A stretch of DNA of 64,000 nt from Erythroxylum novogranatense (GCA_029891385.1 CM057224.1:34539005-34603004), one strand, 5' to 3'; counted from the stretch's first letter, positions 43,644 through 56,831 are shown. A program made the numbers and translations. Notes: generated from the letters alone by a model not told the origin.

Positions 43644-44694
43644 ATGCGAGCCGTGGTTTATGCTATGATGAGGCAGGAGGCCCAGGACTCTCCAGATGTG
43701 GTTGCAGGTTTGCTTCTACTTTCTGATATTGAGGTGTATGCATTGATAGATCCAGGGTCCACGCATTCATTTATTGCACCGTATGTTGCATGTAGATTGC
43801 ATGTGAGTAGGGAGATGCTTCAGTATGGGTTGCAGGTGAGTACACCTTTGGGTAGTACCACAGTTTTGGGAGAGGTCTCCAAGGAGTGTCCGATTATGAT
43901 TGATCAGTCGGAGCTGCGTGCAGACCTGATTGTGTTGCCCCTTCGAGAGATTGAAGTGATTTTGGGGATGGACTGGCTCACTGCCCATAGGGCGATTATG
44001 GATTGTTATACCAAGGAGGTTGTGTTAGAGTCTCTGGTCACCTAGGGTCAGATTTGAGTGTTAGTCGAGCAAAGGTCGGCCAGGATGATCTCGTTTCTGA
44101 GTGCTTTGAGGTTGATGCGAGGTGGCTGTGAGGCCTATTTGACGCATGTAGTGGATTCCCGAGTGCAGCAAAGCTTGCAGGATGTTCCTATGATCAGAGA
44201 GTTTCCAGATGTGTTTCCCGAGGAGTTACCGGGTTTGCCGCCGGATCGGGAGACGGAGTTCGAGATTGACCTCGTTCCAGGTACCGCTCCTATATCGATA
44301 CCTCCATATAGGATGGCACCGGTGGAACTGAGGGAGCTTAAGGCTCAGTTATAGGAGCTGTTGGATAAGGGGTTCATCAGGCCCAGTGTTTCGCCGTGGG
44401 GAGCTCCGGTGTTGTTTGTGAAGAAGAAGGACGGGACTTTGAGGCTTTACATCGATTATAGGCAGCTCAATCGGGTTACTGTTAAGAATAAGTACCCACT
44501 GCCTAGGATTGATGATCTCTTTGATCAGTTGCAGGGAGCTCGGGTATTTACCAAGTTAGATTTGAGATCCGGGTACTATCAATTGAGGATCGCAGAGGCT
44601 GATGTGCCTAAGAGTGCTTTCAGGAGCAGGTATGGGTATTACGAGTTTCTAGTGATGCCGTTCGGGTTGACTAATGCCCCGGTAGCCTTCATGA
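43644..44694 (+). pseudogene. Tekay pol 5' part: protease and N-terminal reverse transcriptase
   Basis: The aspartic protease has DPGSTHSF (~43749) where DSGSTHSF is usual, then VILGMDWL (~43960). After a stop near 44043, the connector REFPDVFPEELPGLPPDRE leads into reverse transcriptase: [47 protein letters not shown] and FGLTNAP. A stop occurs at 44352-44354. The frame is cut at 44694 by LARD B and continues at 54432. Confidence 0.92.
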
Positions 44695-47600
44695 TGTTGG
44701 ACCCCGAACCTTGAGTGACAATTTGATTTAGTAATATGAATGATCAAGTGGATGAGTTGATTGAAATTAAGTTGAAGATCATGAAATAAAGAGAGAAAGT
44801 ATGAAAATATGAAAAATTGTGTAATAGTTGACTTTCTGGCCTTTGAAGGTTGACTTTTGATTGAGGCAAAATTTGAGAAAATGATCTACATGAAACTTGT
44901 AGATTATGTTGAGAGCTTTTTGTGGACATAAAGTTTGTAATTTTTCGTTATCGGGAGTGAAAGTTATGATCAGTCAAAGTTTATGTTTGATCGGGGTTGA
45001 CTTTTATTATGATTGAATCTTTGACTGAGAAATTAACCTAGTTAGAGGTTAATTGAGCTTTGATGTTCTTCATGAAAATTGAAGGATTTGTTTTGATCTT
45101 TATTTCGATATAAAGTATGCAATTTTTCGATCTCGGAATAATAAGTTATGATTTTTACAAGTTTGGATAGAGGATAGTATCTTTGACCGAAAAATGGACT
45201 CCCGTAGGAGTTGAATTGAGTTTTATGTTCTTCTCGGAAGATTTAGAGCTTCTCTCAAGCTTTCTATAGAGATTAAGTTTGTCAAAATCGGAGTTCGGGA
45301 GTAAAAGTTATGAATTTTGGAAGTTTAGGGAAAAAAAAAAAAAAAGAAAAAGGTTTAGCGCCCTCGCTAGGGCGACGACTCGCCCTAGCGAGGCGGGCGT
45401 CATCTGGCGCCTCGCTAGGCGGCGCCTCGGGCGAGGCGGGCGCATCTGACGCCTCTGCTAGGCGACGCCTCGCCTGGCGAGGCGGGCTTGCTCGCCTCGC
45501 GAGGCAAGGCTCGCCCTCGATGAGCTGTCTTGCCTCGCTAGGCGACGCCTCGCCTAGCGAGCGGACGTCTCGCCTCATGAGCGCGTCTCGCCCTCATGAG
45601 TTGGGGCGTCTGTCGCATCTGACGCCGTTTTGTTTCAAATTTTTGATTTCTTTGTTTTAATCCGACCTTTGCTCGCTATTTTGCTTATATCTTTTCCGTC
45701 CGACATCCGATTGAGTTGATTCTTTTGCGTTGGATTCCTAAGACATTGAATTTCATTTTATAAGAAATTTGTGAACTTTTGAGATTAAATTAATGGTGAT
45801 TAATTTAATCAAAGTGAGTCGGGAAATTTTCCGAGCATGATTCAGTGTTTTGTGAAATTCGGGATCTGTAGAGATCCGATTGAAGCGATTCTTGAGGGGA
45901 AATAAAGATAAGACAAGGGGCTACAAATCATATGAAGACATGAAATGTCAATTTTGCCCTTAGGACTTTTAATTTTTGAATTTAAGTTCGGATTAGGGTT
46001 TAATTTTTGGATTGGGAACACCTGTGAGTAATTTGAGCATAACTTTTGATCTGGGAATCGAAATGAGACGATTCTTGTTTTGAATTAAACTAGAGACATA
46101 AGGCTACAATTGTTATGAAGACATCGAGTTTCAATTCTGGGATTAAGAATGTGAAATTTTGGACGGAAATAATCGTACCTTGAAAATGTGTTAGAATATG
46201 GATATTCCCGAATTGTTTCGCACATAACTTTTGATGTGGTGCTCGGAATTGAGCGCGGTCAGTGGCGTTGGATTCGTATGAGTGAGAGGAACATTTCTCG
46301 AGAAGGAAGTTTGGACAAATTCCTTCAATTTAATAGTGCGAATCAGAACCGCAAGTGAGAATGGCATAAAGTAAATGTAAGGGCAAAATGGTCAATTGAC
46401 CATCAATTAATGAAACACATGATGAGTTGTCGTTTTTGGCTATTAAAAGCCACGAAAGTGGCTGGAAAATTACAGAAGAAGAGAAAGAAAATAAGAAGGA
46501 GAAGAAGAATGGGGAAGCTTCGGTTATGGAGGAAGAGGAGAGAGAAAGTTATTTTTGATTTTTCTACTTGTTTTCTTAAGGATTTTGGGATGGTTCCAAG
46601 AGAGAAAAAGGTAGAGGGGCATAAGAGCTTCCTTCCAAGCCAAAAAAATTCGAATTTGGAAGAGAAAGAGGTAAGAGAAATTTTTCTACTTTGAGTTTTT
46701 GGTGAATTTTTGGTTTAGAATTGTGAAAAAGGACTTGGGTATGTGCTATATGAAGTTAATTTTGAAGTATATGCTTTAGGTTGTGTTTAATTTTGGATGG
46801 AAAATTGAGTAAGGTTTAGGCTAAATTTTATGATTGAGAATTTTGAGATATTTTGGTGTAGAATTATAGGAAATATGATGAATTGATGATATATGAAATC
46901 AATTTTGAAGAATTGGTATTTTATGGTATTGAATTTGGATAAATTGGTTTAGGCCAATTTTAAGATTTGGGGATTTTGAAATTGAGGATTTAAATAGTTT
47001 GGAATTAATGTGAATTGAGGAATTAAGAGATTAATTTTGAAGACATTATGTTTTATGAGATTGAATTGAGTGTATTGGTTTAGGCCAATTTTGAAAATTG
47101 GGGATTTTCAAAATTGGAGATTGAAATAACTTGAATGTAAATGGAATTGGTGAATTCTAAGTTGATTGTGAAAATTAAGTATTTTCCGATGTGAAAATTG
47201 GATGATTATGGTTTAGGTTTTGGCAATTTGGAAGAGAGAAAAAGCAAGGATCAATTGGAGCTTGAAATCAAGTTTAAGCAATAATTAGAGGTGGGTAGCA
47301 TATTTATATTTTGATTTGTAAGTCGATGTGAATTTTGAAAAATTAAAGAAAGCAATTTTGAAAATAAAGCAAGCAAAATGTGAAAATTTTGACAAATTAT
47401 TGTTTTGTAAAGGTTTGAAATTCGATTTCAATGTTTTCGAAAGATTATTATAAGTTTGAATTCATTGCTTTAAATGATTCGATAAACCGATAGAAATTTC
47501 GAAAATGCATTTGTTGTGTATGCATTATCAATTGTTGAAATTATTGTTTGATTGAATGTTTTGATTGTGAATTTAGTGAATGATAGATGAAAATTGAGTG

Positions 47601-49209
47601 GTATGCATTTTGGGAAAATTTTGAAGAAAAGTACGAAATTGAAAAGTGCCTTCGGCAATCCGACTTTTCGTTTTCGATTATGTGTTATATGGGTTTGGTA
47701 GGTCCTTGGTGAGTCGTATTTGTCTCTATGTGTATAGCCTTCTCCAGTCTGCCTGTTAGTGTACGGAGTTCGTTCGGACTCCTTCACGCTATTCGACATG
47801 ATGCGGAAAGTGTAATGCGTTTCGTTCACGATCGCATGGACCGCTAAGCGGGACCGCGCGATGCTCGCTTGGACCCAGCAGCACCATTACGATGTGTAAT
47901 ATGTTTTGATTTGTTTATGTGTTCTGCATTCATATTTATGAAGAATTCGAGAATTTTGAAAAATAAGAAAAATGAGATTTTTATGAGAAGTTTGGGAAAA
48001 TTGGAAAGAGTTTGAGAGAAATATTTGAAAGTTGAAAAGTTTGAAAATATGAAAAAGTGTTTGAAGAAATTGTTTGAAAAATTATAAAGTTTGAAAAATT
48101 AGCCCTTTTGGCAAAAAGCTTATGAAAAATGATTTCCGCTTATTTATCAGTTTATAAATGTGTTATCCACGAGCTTTCGAGCTCACCCCCCCTTTCATCC
48201 CCATCTCCAGGTTTCGAGCAGGAGATCGGATGAAAGAATGTGAAGACGTATGTCAAGACGTCAGTTTCGACATTTGAATACGTTGGTTTTGAGAAATTTG
48301 GATCTTGTGTATGAATATGTATATGACTTTAGAAAAGTTTGGAAAAATGTATTTGTGTATTAAGTTGAGTTTTGTGAATGACTGTAAAATCTGTTTATGA
48401 AATGATGAATAATTTGGGAATATATATGTATGACTGATTTGGGAATTTGATCGAGTTATGAGATTGGTATGTTGATTTGAGAATTATGGAAGTGTTAGGT
48501 TTAAATGTGCGTTTCTTTGGTGTTGGATTCTTGACGGGGTGTCCGATGATTTTGAGTCAGATTTGAGATTATAGAAGTGTATTCGCCTTTGCGTGAATTT
48601 TGGGTTAGGATAAAAGCAGCCGTTATGCTGCCGAATTTTCGATAAGATTTGGGATAAAAGTGTAATTTTGGAAATTGGATGCATTTGTTATGTTTTAAAT
48701 GTGTTTGAGTAAGAGAAGAAATGAATAAGGAATGAGAATAAGAAAAAAAAAATTCATAACGGATTTTGGAACGTCTTAGAATTCCCAACGCGATCCTGTT
48801 TCCTGTTCTTTGCTTATGCACGGATGTCGGAAAGTGTTTCAGTTTAAATTGATTTGTTTGCTTACTTTGTTTTCTATCCGAATTCGATTTGCATTCGATT
48901 CGATTCCGCTTTCGCTTATTCGTTCCGCTTTGTGATCCGTATTCGATCATTTCGCTTCGCTTTATTCGATTGAATCTGTTCGTTTGATTCGATTAGCATT
49001 TGCTTCCGCTTGCGTTTGTATTTCGATTCCGCTTGCCTTGGCTTCCGCTTCGCTACTTTCGGATTTGTTCGCTTCTGCATTTCGCAATTTCGATCCGAAA
49101 TTTCTGTCTCCTTTCGTTTCCTTTCGCTTCCGTTTCCATTGAGTCCGTCATTCGTTCTATTTGTTAAGTTGGTTCGGTTGGGATCCGGTTCCCGGATCGG
49201 GTCCCAACA
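44695..49209 (+). repeat. 5' LTR of LARD B (4515 bp)
   Basis: It contains ~180-bp modules starting near 44885, 45068 and 45230, a poly-A run (~45330), a CpG-rich core (45357-45625), the CCGTCCGACATCCGATTGA module (~45698), modules near 45722, 45891 and 46074, a GTAAGAG donor at 46671, the GAGCT-TTCG-AGCTC hairpin at 48171-48184 and a CCATCTCCAG acceptor-like site at 48210. The open stretch 46410-46694 is repeat-derived and lies upstream of the donor. Confidence 0.95.
45357..45625. other. CpG-rich core cassette of the LARD B 5' LTR
   Basis: Dense reiterations of CTCGCTAGGCGACGCC and related palindromic units. Some units read CTCATGAG, the expected deamination product of CTCGCGAG. The 3' LTR core is 50587-50870 and differs from it far more than the surrounding LTR does. 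Confidence 0.85.
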
Positions 49210-49929
49210 TTTATGGTATCAGAGCCCAGTACTATGGTCTTAACTGGGCATAGAAGATTGATGAGAATGTGAAAGGATAAAACATTGAATTTGTGAGAAT
49301 GTCAGAGCCCAGTAATATGATCTTACTTGGGCGGATGAGTATGAAGAAGGAATTGATACGAGTTTGTAAAGATAAAAGTGAATTTGTGAGAATGTGCTAA
49401 GTGATCATTTGATTTTGATGAAAGAAGTATGATTGCCTTTAGGAATTTGAAAATTGATATGTATGACTATTTGACGAATTCATGTGATTGGTTTGATTTG
49501 AGTGTTAAGAATATGTTTGACTTTCGGAATGTGTTGAGGAAATTAAGATTAGAACTTCTTGAGAAATTGTGATGAATTGATATAGATGAAAGAATGATGG
49601 CATAATGATGATTGAACCATATTAGGGTTCCTTAAGAAATGGACCATTGACCTGTGTCCATATTTAAAGAAATAATGAGTTATAGATATAGTGTTTTGAT
49701 ATGATATGAGTGATATATGATTTAAGGAAGTGAAAAATTTTGAAAAGATTGAGAATATGTATGAAGAGTGAATGTGATGAAAAAGAAATTGATTATGAGT
49801 TGTGGAAAGAAATTAGTGAGAAAGTGCTTGATGATCATTGTTTAGAAAGAAATTTATGCAGGAATGAGTGACTTGAAAGTTAAGTAAATATGAATTTCGA
49901 GGACGAAATTCTTTTAAGAGGGGGAGAAA
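49210..49929 (+). other. interior of LARD B (720 bp, non-coding)
   Basis: The primer site TGGTATCAGAGC is at 49214-49225. It overlaps a hairpin with arms GCCCAGT (49224-49230) and ACTGGGC (49243-49249). A degenerate second copy (TCAGAGCCCAGTA) occurs at 49302-49314. The rest is GA-rich with no frame of note. It ends with the stem-loop GAATTTCG-AGGA-CGAAATTC (49892-49911) and the purine tract AGAGGGGGAGAAA. Confidence 0.9.
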
Positions 49930-52900
49930 TGTTGGACCCCGAACCTTGAGTGACAATTTGATTTAGTAATATGAATGATCAAGTGGATGAGTTGATTGAA
50001 ATTAAGTTGAAGATCATGAAATAAAGAGAGAAAGTATGAAAATATGAAAAATTGTGTAATAGTTGACTTTCTGGCCTTTGAAGGTTGACTTTTGATTGAG
50101 GCAAAATTTGAGAAAATGATCTACATGAAACTTGTAGATTATGTTGAGAGCTTTTTGTGGACATAAAGTTTGTAATTTTTCGTTATCGGGAGTGAAAGTT
50201 ATGATCAGTCAAAGTTTATGTTTGATCGGGGTTGACTTTTATTATAATTGAATCTTTGACTGAGAAATTAACCTAGTTAGAGGTTAATTGAGCTTTGATG
50301 TTCTTCATGAAAATTGAAGGATTTGTTTTGATCTTTATTTCGATATAAAGTATGCAATTTTTCGATCTCTAATAATAAGTTATGATTTTTACAAGTTTGG
50401 ATAGAGGATAGTATCTTTGACGAAAAATGGACTCCCGTAGGAGTTGAATTGAGTTTTATGTTCTTCTCGGAAGATTTAGAGCTTCTCTCAAGCTTTCTAT
50501 AGAGATTAAGTTTGTCAAAATCGGAGTTCGGGAGTAAAAGTTATGAATTTTGGAAGTTTAGGGAAAAAAAAAAAAAAAAAGAAAGGTTTAGCGCCTCGCT
50601 AGGCGACGACTCGCCCTAGCGAGGCGGGCGTCATCTGACGCCCTCGCTAGGCGGCGCCTCGCCTGGCGAGGCGGGCGCCCATCTGACGCCTCGCTAGGCG
50701 ACGCCTCGCTCTGGCGAGGCGGGCGTTCGCTTCGCCCTCGCGAGGCAAGGCTCGCCCTCATGAGCTGTCTTCGCCTCGCTAGGCGACGCCTCGCCCTAGC
50801 GAGCGGACGTCTCGCCCTCATGACGGCGTCTCGCCCTCGCATGTTAGGCGTCCGTCTGCACGACGCCGTTTTGTTTAAAATTTTTGATTTCTTTGTTTTA
50901 ATCCAGACCTTTGCTCGCTATTTTGCTTATATCTTTCCGTCCGACATCCGATTGAGTTGATTCTTTTTGCGTTGGATTCCTAAGACATTGAATTTCATTT
51001 TATAAGAAATTTGTGAACTTTTGAGATTAAATTAATGGTGATTAATTTAATCAAAGTGAGTCGGGAAATTTTCCGAGCATGATTCAGTGTTTTGTGAAAT
51101 TCGGGATCTGTAGAGATCCGATTGAAGCGATTCTTGAGGGGAAATAAAGATAAGACAAGGGGCTACAAATCATATGAAGACATGAAATGTCAATTTTGCC
51201 CTTAGGACTTTTAATATTTGAATTTAAGTTCGGATTAGGGTTTAATTTTTGGATTGGGAACACCTGTGAGTAATTTGAGCATAACTTTTGATCTGGGAAT
51301 CGAAATGAGACGATTCTTGTTTTGAATTAAACTAGAGACATAAGGCTACAATTGTTATGAAGACATCGAGTTTCAATTCTGGGATTAAGAATGTGAAATT
51401 TTGGACGGAAATAATCGTACCTTGAAAATGTGTTAGAATATGGATATTCCCGAATTGTTTCGCACATAACTTTTGATGTGGTGCTCGGAATTGAGCGCGG
51501 TCAGTGGCGTTGGATTCGTATGAGTGAGAGGAACATTTCTCGAGAAGGAAGTTTGGACAAATTCCTTCAATTTAATAGTGCGAATCAGAACCGCAAGTGA
51601 GAATGGCATAAAGTAAATGTAAGGGCAAAATGGTCAATTGACCATCAATTAATGAAACACATGATGAGTTGTCGTTTTTGGCTATTAAAAGCCACGAAAG
51701 TGGCTGGAAAATTACAGAAGAAGAGAAAGAAAATAAGAAGGAGAAGAAGAATGGGGAAGCTTCGGTTATGGAGGAAGAGGAGAGAGAAAGTTATTTTTGA
51801 TTTTTCTACTTGTTTTCTTAAGGATTTTGGGATGGTTCCAAGAGAGAAAAGGTAGAGGGCATAAGAGCTTCCTTCAAGCCAAAAAATTGAATTTGGAAGA
51901 GAAAGAGGTAAGAGAAATTTTTCTACTTTGAGTTTTTGGTGAATTTTTGGTTTAGAATTGTGAAAAAGGACTTGGGTATGTGCTATATGAAGTTAATTTT
52001 GAAGTATATGCTTTAGGTTGTGTTTAATTTTGGATGGAAAATTGAGTAAGGTTTAGGCTAAATTTTATGATTGAGAATTTTGAGATATTTTGGTGTAGAA
52101 TTATAGGAAATATGATGAATTGATGATATATGAAATCAATTTTGAAGAATTGGTATTTTATGGTATTGAATTTGGATAAATTGGTTTAGGCCAATTTTAA
52201 GATTTGGGGATTTTTGAAATTGAGGATTTAAATAGTTTGGAATTAATGTGAATTGAGGAATTGCGAGATTAATTTTGAAGACATTATGTTTTATGAGATT
52301 GAATTCGAGTGTATTGGTTTAGGCCAATTTTGAAAATTGGGGATTTTCAAAATTGGAGATTGAAATAGCTTGAATGTAAATGGAATTGGTGAATTCTAAG
52401 TTGATTGTGAAAATTAAGTATTTTACGATGTGAAAATTGGATGATTATGGTTTAGGTTTTGGCAATTTGGAAGAGAGAAAAGCAAGGATCAATTGGAGCT
52501 TGAAATCAAGTTTCCTAATAATTAGAATTGGGTAGCATATTTATATTTTGATTTGTAAGTCGTATGTGAATTTTGAAAAATTAAAGAAAGCAATTTTGAA
52601 AAATAAAGAAAGCAAAATGTGAAAATTTTGACAAATTATTGTTTTATAAAGGTTTGAAATTCGATTTAGAATGTTTTCGAAAGATTATTATAAGTTTGAA
52701 TTCATTGCTTTAAATGATTCGATAAACCGATAGAAATTTCGAAAATGCATTTGTTGTGTATGCATTATCAATTGTTGAAATTATTGTTTGATTGAATGTT
52801 TTGATTGTGAATTTAGTGAATGATAGATGAAAATTGAGTGGTATGCATTTTGGGAAAATTTTGAAGAAAATACGAAATTGAAAAGTGCCTTGAGCAATCC

Positions 52901-54431
52901 GACTTTTCGTTTTCGATTATGTGTTATGTGGGTTTGGTAGGTCCTTGGTGAGTCATTTGTCTCTATGTGTATAGCCTTCTCCAGTTGCCCGTTAGTGTAC
53001 GGACTCCGATTTCGGACTCCTTCACGGCTACTCGACCGCAATGCGGAAAGTGTAATGCGTTCGTTCCACGATCGCAGGACCGCTAAGCGGGGCTGCAAAG
53101 ACGCGTTCTGCTTGGACCTAGCTGCACCATTCGATGTGTAATATGTTTTGATTTGTTTATGTGTTCGCATTCATATTTATGAAGAATTGAGAATTTTGAA
53201 AATAAGAAAATGAGATTTTATGAGAAGTTTGGGAAAATTGGAAAGAGTTTGAGAGAAATATTTGAAAGTTGAAAAGTTTGAAAATATGAAAAGTGTTTGA
53301 AGAAATTGTTTGAAAAATTATAAAGTTTGAAAAATTAGCCCTTTTGGCAAAAAGCTTATGAAAATGATTTCCGCTTATTTATCGGTTTATAAATGTGTTA
53401 TCCACGAGCTTTCGAGCTCACCCCCTTTCATCCCCATCTCCGGTTTCGAGGTGAGATCGGATGAAAGAATGTGAAGACGTATGTCAAGGCGTCGGTTCGA
53501 CATTTGAATCGTTGGTTTTGAGAAATTTGGATCTTGTGTATGAATATGTATATGACTTTAGAAAAGTTTGGAAAAATGTATTTGTGTATTAAGTTGAGTT
53601 TTGTGAATGACCGTAAAATCATTTATGAAATGATGAATAATTTGGGAATATATATGTATGGTGATTTGGGAATTTGATCGAGTTATGAGATTGGTATGTT
53701 GATTTGAGAATTATGGAAGTGTTAGGTTTAAATGTGCGTTTATTGGTGTTGGATTCGGACGGGAGTGTCCGATGATTTTGAAATGTATTTGAGATTATAG
53801 AAGTGTATTACGCTTTGCGAGAATTTTGGGTTAGGATAAAAGGTAGTTATCTTTTTAATTTTCGATAAGATTTGGGATAAAAGTGTAATTTTGGAAATTG
53901 GATGCATTTGTTATGTTTTAAATGTGTTTGAGTAAGAGAAGAAATGAATAAGGAATGAGAATAAGAAAAAAAAAAATTCATAACGGATTTTGGAACGTCT
54001 TAGAATTCCCAACGCGATCCTGTTTCCTGTTCTTTGCTTATGCACGGATGTCGGAAAGTGTTTCAGTTTAAATTGATTTGTTTGCTTACTTTGTTTTCTA
54101 TCCGAATTCGATTTGCATTGATTGATTCCGCTTTAAACTTATTCGCTTCGCTTTGTGATCCGTATTCGATCATTTAACGCCGCTTTATTCGATTGAATCA
54201 TTCGTTTGATTCGATTAGCATTTGCTTCCGCTTGCGTTTGTATTTCGATTCCGCTTGCCTTGGCTTCCGCTTCGCTACTTTCGGATTTGTTCGCTTCTGC
54301 ATTTCGCAATTTCGATCCGAAATTTCTGTCTCCTTTCGTTTCCTTTCGCTTCCGTTTCCATTGAGTCCGTCATTCGTTCTATTTGTTAAGTTGGTTCGGT
54401 TGGGATCCGGTTCCCGGATCGGGTCCCAACA
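49930..54431 (+). repeat. 3' LTR of LARD B (4502 bp)
   Basis: Matches 44695-49209 with small indels. Core 50587-50870, donor 51908, hairpin 53406-53419. Its last ~240 bp are by chance in frame with the Tekay reverse transcriptase that follows. Confidence 0.95.
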
Positions 54432-56831
54432 CATGGCCTTGATGAATAGGGTCTTTCAGCCATACCTGGATCAGTTTGTGATCGTATTCATCGATGATAT
54501 TTTGGTGTATTCGAGGTCTAGACAGGAGCATGTGGAGCATCTAAGGATAGTGCTGCAGATTATGAGAGATAGGCAGTTGTATGCCAAATTCACTAAGTGT
54601 GAATTTTGGCTGGATGAGGTGGTGTTCCTAGGCCACATCGTGTCTGGTGAGGGTATCCGGGTGGATCCTCACAAGATAGAGGCAGTGAAGAGTTGGGAGA
54701 TTCCGAGGAATGTGTCAGAGTTGAGGAGTTTCCTCGGATTGGTAGGTTATTACCGGAGGTTTGTCGAGGGGTTTTCTGTGATCTCCGCCCTATTGACAAG
54801 ACTTCTGAGGAAGAGTGTGGCTTTCAGATGGACAGATGAGTGTCAGAGGAGTTTTGAGGAGTTGATACATCGGTTGACTACAGAGCCGGTGTTAGCCCTG
54901 CCATCTGGATCAGGAGGTTTCGAAGTTTATAGTGATGCTTCGCAGCAGGGTTTAGGCTGCGTGCTGATGCAGCATGGGAGAGTAATAGCCTATGCATCGA
55001 GACAGTTGAGAGCCCATGAGGGTAATTATCCTGTGCATGACTTGGAGTTAGCGGCTGTGGTGTTTGCTCTGAAGATCTGGAGACATTATTTGTATGGGGA
55101 GACGTTCCAGATCTTCACTGATCATAAGAGCTTGAGATATTTGTTGAGTCAGCGAGAGTTGAATCTGAGGCAGAGGAGATGGTTGGAGTTGCTTAAGGAT
55201 TATGACTGCACTATCGAGTACCACCCAGGGAAGGCCAATGTGGTGGCTGATGCATTGAGTAGGAGATCGCATGGTAGTGCAGCTCAGATTCAGGTTTTGA
55301 GGTTACCGTGCTTGGTTCAGTTGAGAGCTCTTAATGTGCAGATGGACTTGAGTCAGAATGAAGCTCTGATTGCAACTTTGAGGCTCAGGCCGGTACTGCA
55401 TGATCGGATCAGGAGAGTGCAGGATCAGGATCCAGTATTGGTGAGATTGATTGATAGAGTCAGATCTGGATGGGTATCTGAGTTTGAGCTGAGAGATGGT
55501 ACTTTGTAGATGGGCCAGAGGTTGTGTGTTCCTGATGTGGAGCATCTGAGACGTGAGATCTTAGAGGAGGCTCATTTGGCCATTTATGCCATGCATCCTG
55601 GTGTCACCAAGATGTATCGCACGCTTAAGTTGCATTTCTGGTGGCCGGGTATGAAGAGGCATATGGCGGAGTTTGTTTCTCGGTGTTTGACGTGCGGCGA
55701 GTTAAGTGAGCACCAGCCCGATTGGGAGATTGCATTCGTTGCCCGTTCGGGTGGAAATGGGAACGCATTACGATGGATTTTATTATGGGGTTGCCGGGGC
55801 CTTGAGCGGTGTGATGCTATCTGGGTCATAGTGGACCGATTGATTAAATCGGCTCACTTCTTGCCGATGAGGAGAGCTATACCCTCGATCGGTTGGCTCG
55901 AAGTATGTGGCGAGATAGTTCATTGCATGGGGTCCCGATGTCGATAGTGTCGATAGGGATCCCAGTTTACTTTGAGGTTACGGAGGAGCCTACGATCGAC
56001 ATGGGTATGAGATTGAACTTCAGTACATCGTTTCATCCTCAGACAGATGGGCAGAGTGAGAGGACTATTCAGATTGTTGAGGATATGTTGAGAGCCTGTG
56101 TATTGGAGTTCCGAGGTGCATGGGATCAATATTTGCCTCTGGTAGAGTTAAACATAATAATCGATGCGAGTAGCATTGGTATGGCACCATATGAGGCTTT
56201 ATATGGACGTCCGTGCAGATCCCCTCTTTACTGGGATGAAGAGGGTATGAGGATGTTAGAGGGTCCCGAGCTGATCCGGACCTTTGTGGATAAGGTATGC
56301 TGATTAATTGAGTCGCATTAAGGCGGCTCGGGGACGACGAAGAGTTATATGGATCAGCATCGGCGAGAGATGGAGTATGCTGTGGGAGATAGAGTGTTCC
56401 TCAGAGTGTCTCCGTGGAGAGGAGTTCTCAGATTTGGCCATAAGGGCAAGTTGAGTCCTCGGTATATCGGTCCATATGAGATTCTTGGCGGATTGGACCG
56501 TTGGCTTCTGATTAGCCTTAAAGTGAGATGTCCCAACAGCGATGTGTTTCATGTGAATATGCTCCAGAGATATCGATCAGACCCGACTCATGTGATTCCG
56601 GCTCAGGAGATTGAGTTAGCCAGTGATATGAGTTATGTGGAGGAGCCGGTGCGGATTATTAGATCGCGGGTCAAGCAGTTGCGGAGAAGGGTGATTCCAT
56701 TGGTGAAAGTCCTTTGGAAGAACCACTCATCAGAAGAGGCAACTTGGGAAACTGAGGAGCACTTGAGGAGGCAGTATCCTCATCTGTTTGATCAGTCAGG
56801 TAAGAAAATTTCGGGACGAAATTTTTGTTAG
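54432..56831 (+). pseudogene. Tekay pol 3' part: reverse transcriptase, RNase H, integrase, chromodomain
   Basis: It resumes with [16 protein letters not shown] and the catalytic FIDDILVYS (~54490). The thumb ([11 protein letters not shown]), RNase H ([39 protein letters not shown]) and a stop at 55507 follow. The integrase zinc domain is HPGVTKMYRTLKLHFWWPGM and CLTCG (~55590-55700). The core is frameshifted and partly deleted (FHPQTDGQSERTIQ at ~56030). The C-terminal part (GHKGKLSPRYIGPYEIL) leads to a chromodomain near 56635-56790 (VLWKNHSSEEATWETEEHL). The chromodomain places it among chromoviruses, which target heterochromatin. Ends at the stop 56829-56831. Confidence 0.92.

Larger units (their letters stand above)
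44695..54431 (+). mobile_element. LARD B: non-coding LTR retrotransposon with 4.5-kb LTRs and a 720-bp interior
   Basis: LTRs 44695-49209 and 49930-54431 begin TGTTGGACCCCGAACC and end GGGTCCCAACA. The primer site, stem-loop and purine tract are present; no protein is encoded. The flanks CATGA (44690-44694) and CATGG (54432-54436) match at four of five bases, and the Tekay reverse transcriptase frame continues across it. The two LTRs differ mainly by small indels, many in the CpG core, so this is the youngest insertion of the nest. Confidence 0.95.

Noticed and set aside
46410..46694. 94-codon Lys/Arg-rich frame in the LARD B LTR (and its copy at 51652)
   Set aside because: Present in both LTRs but frame length differs through indels. 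Purine-rich leader sequence before a splice-donor-like site; no recognisable domain.
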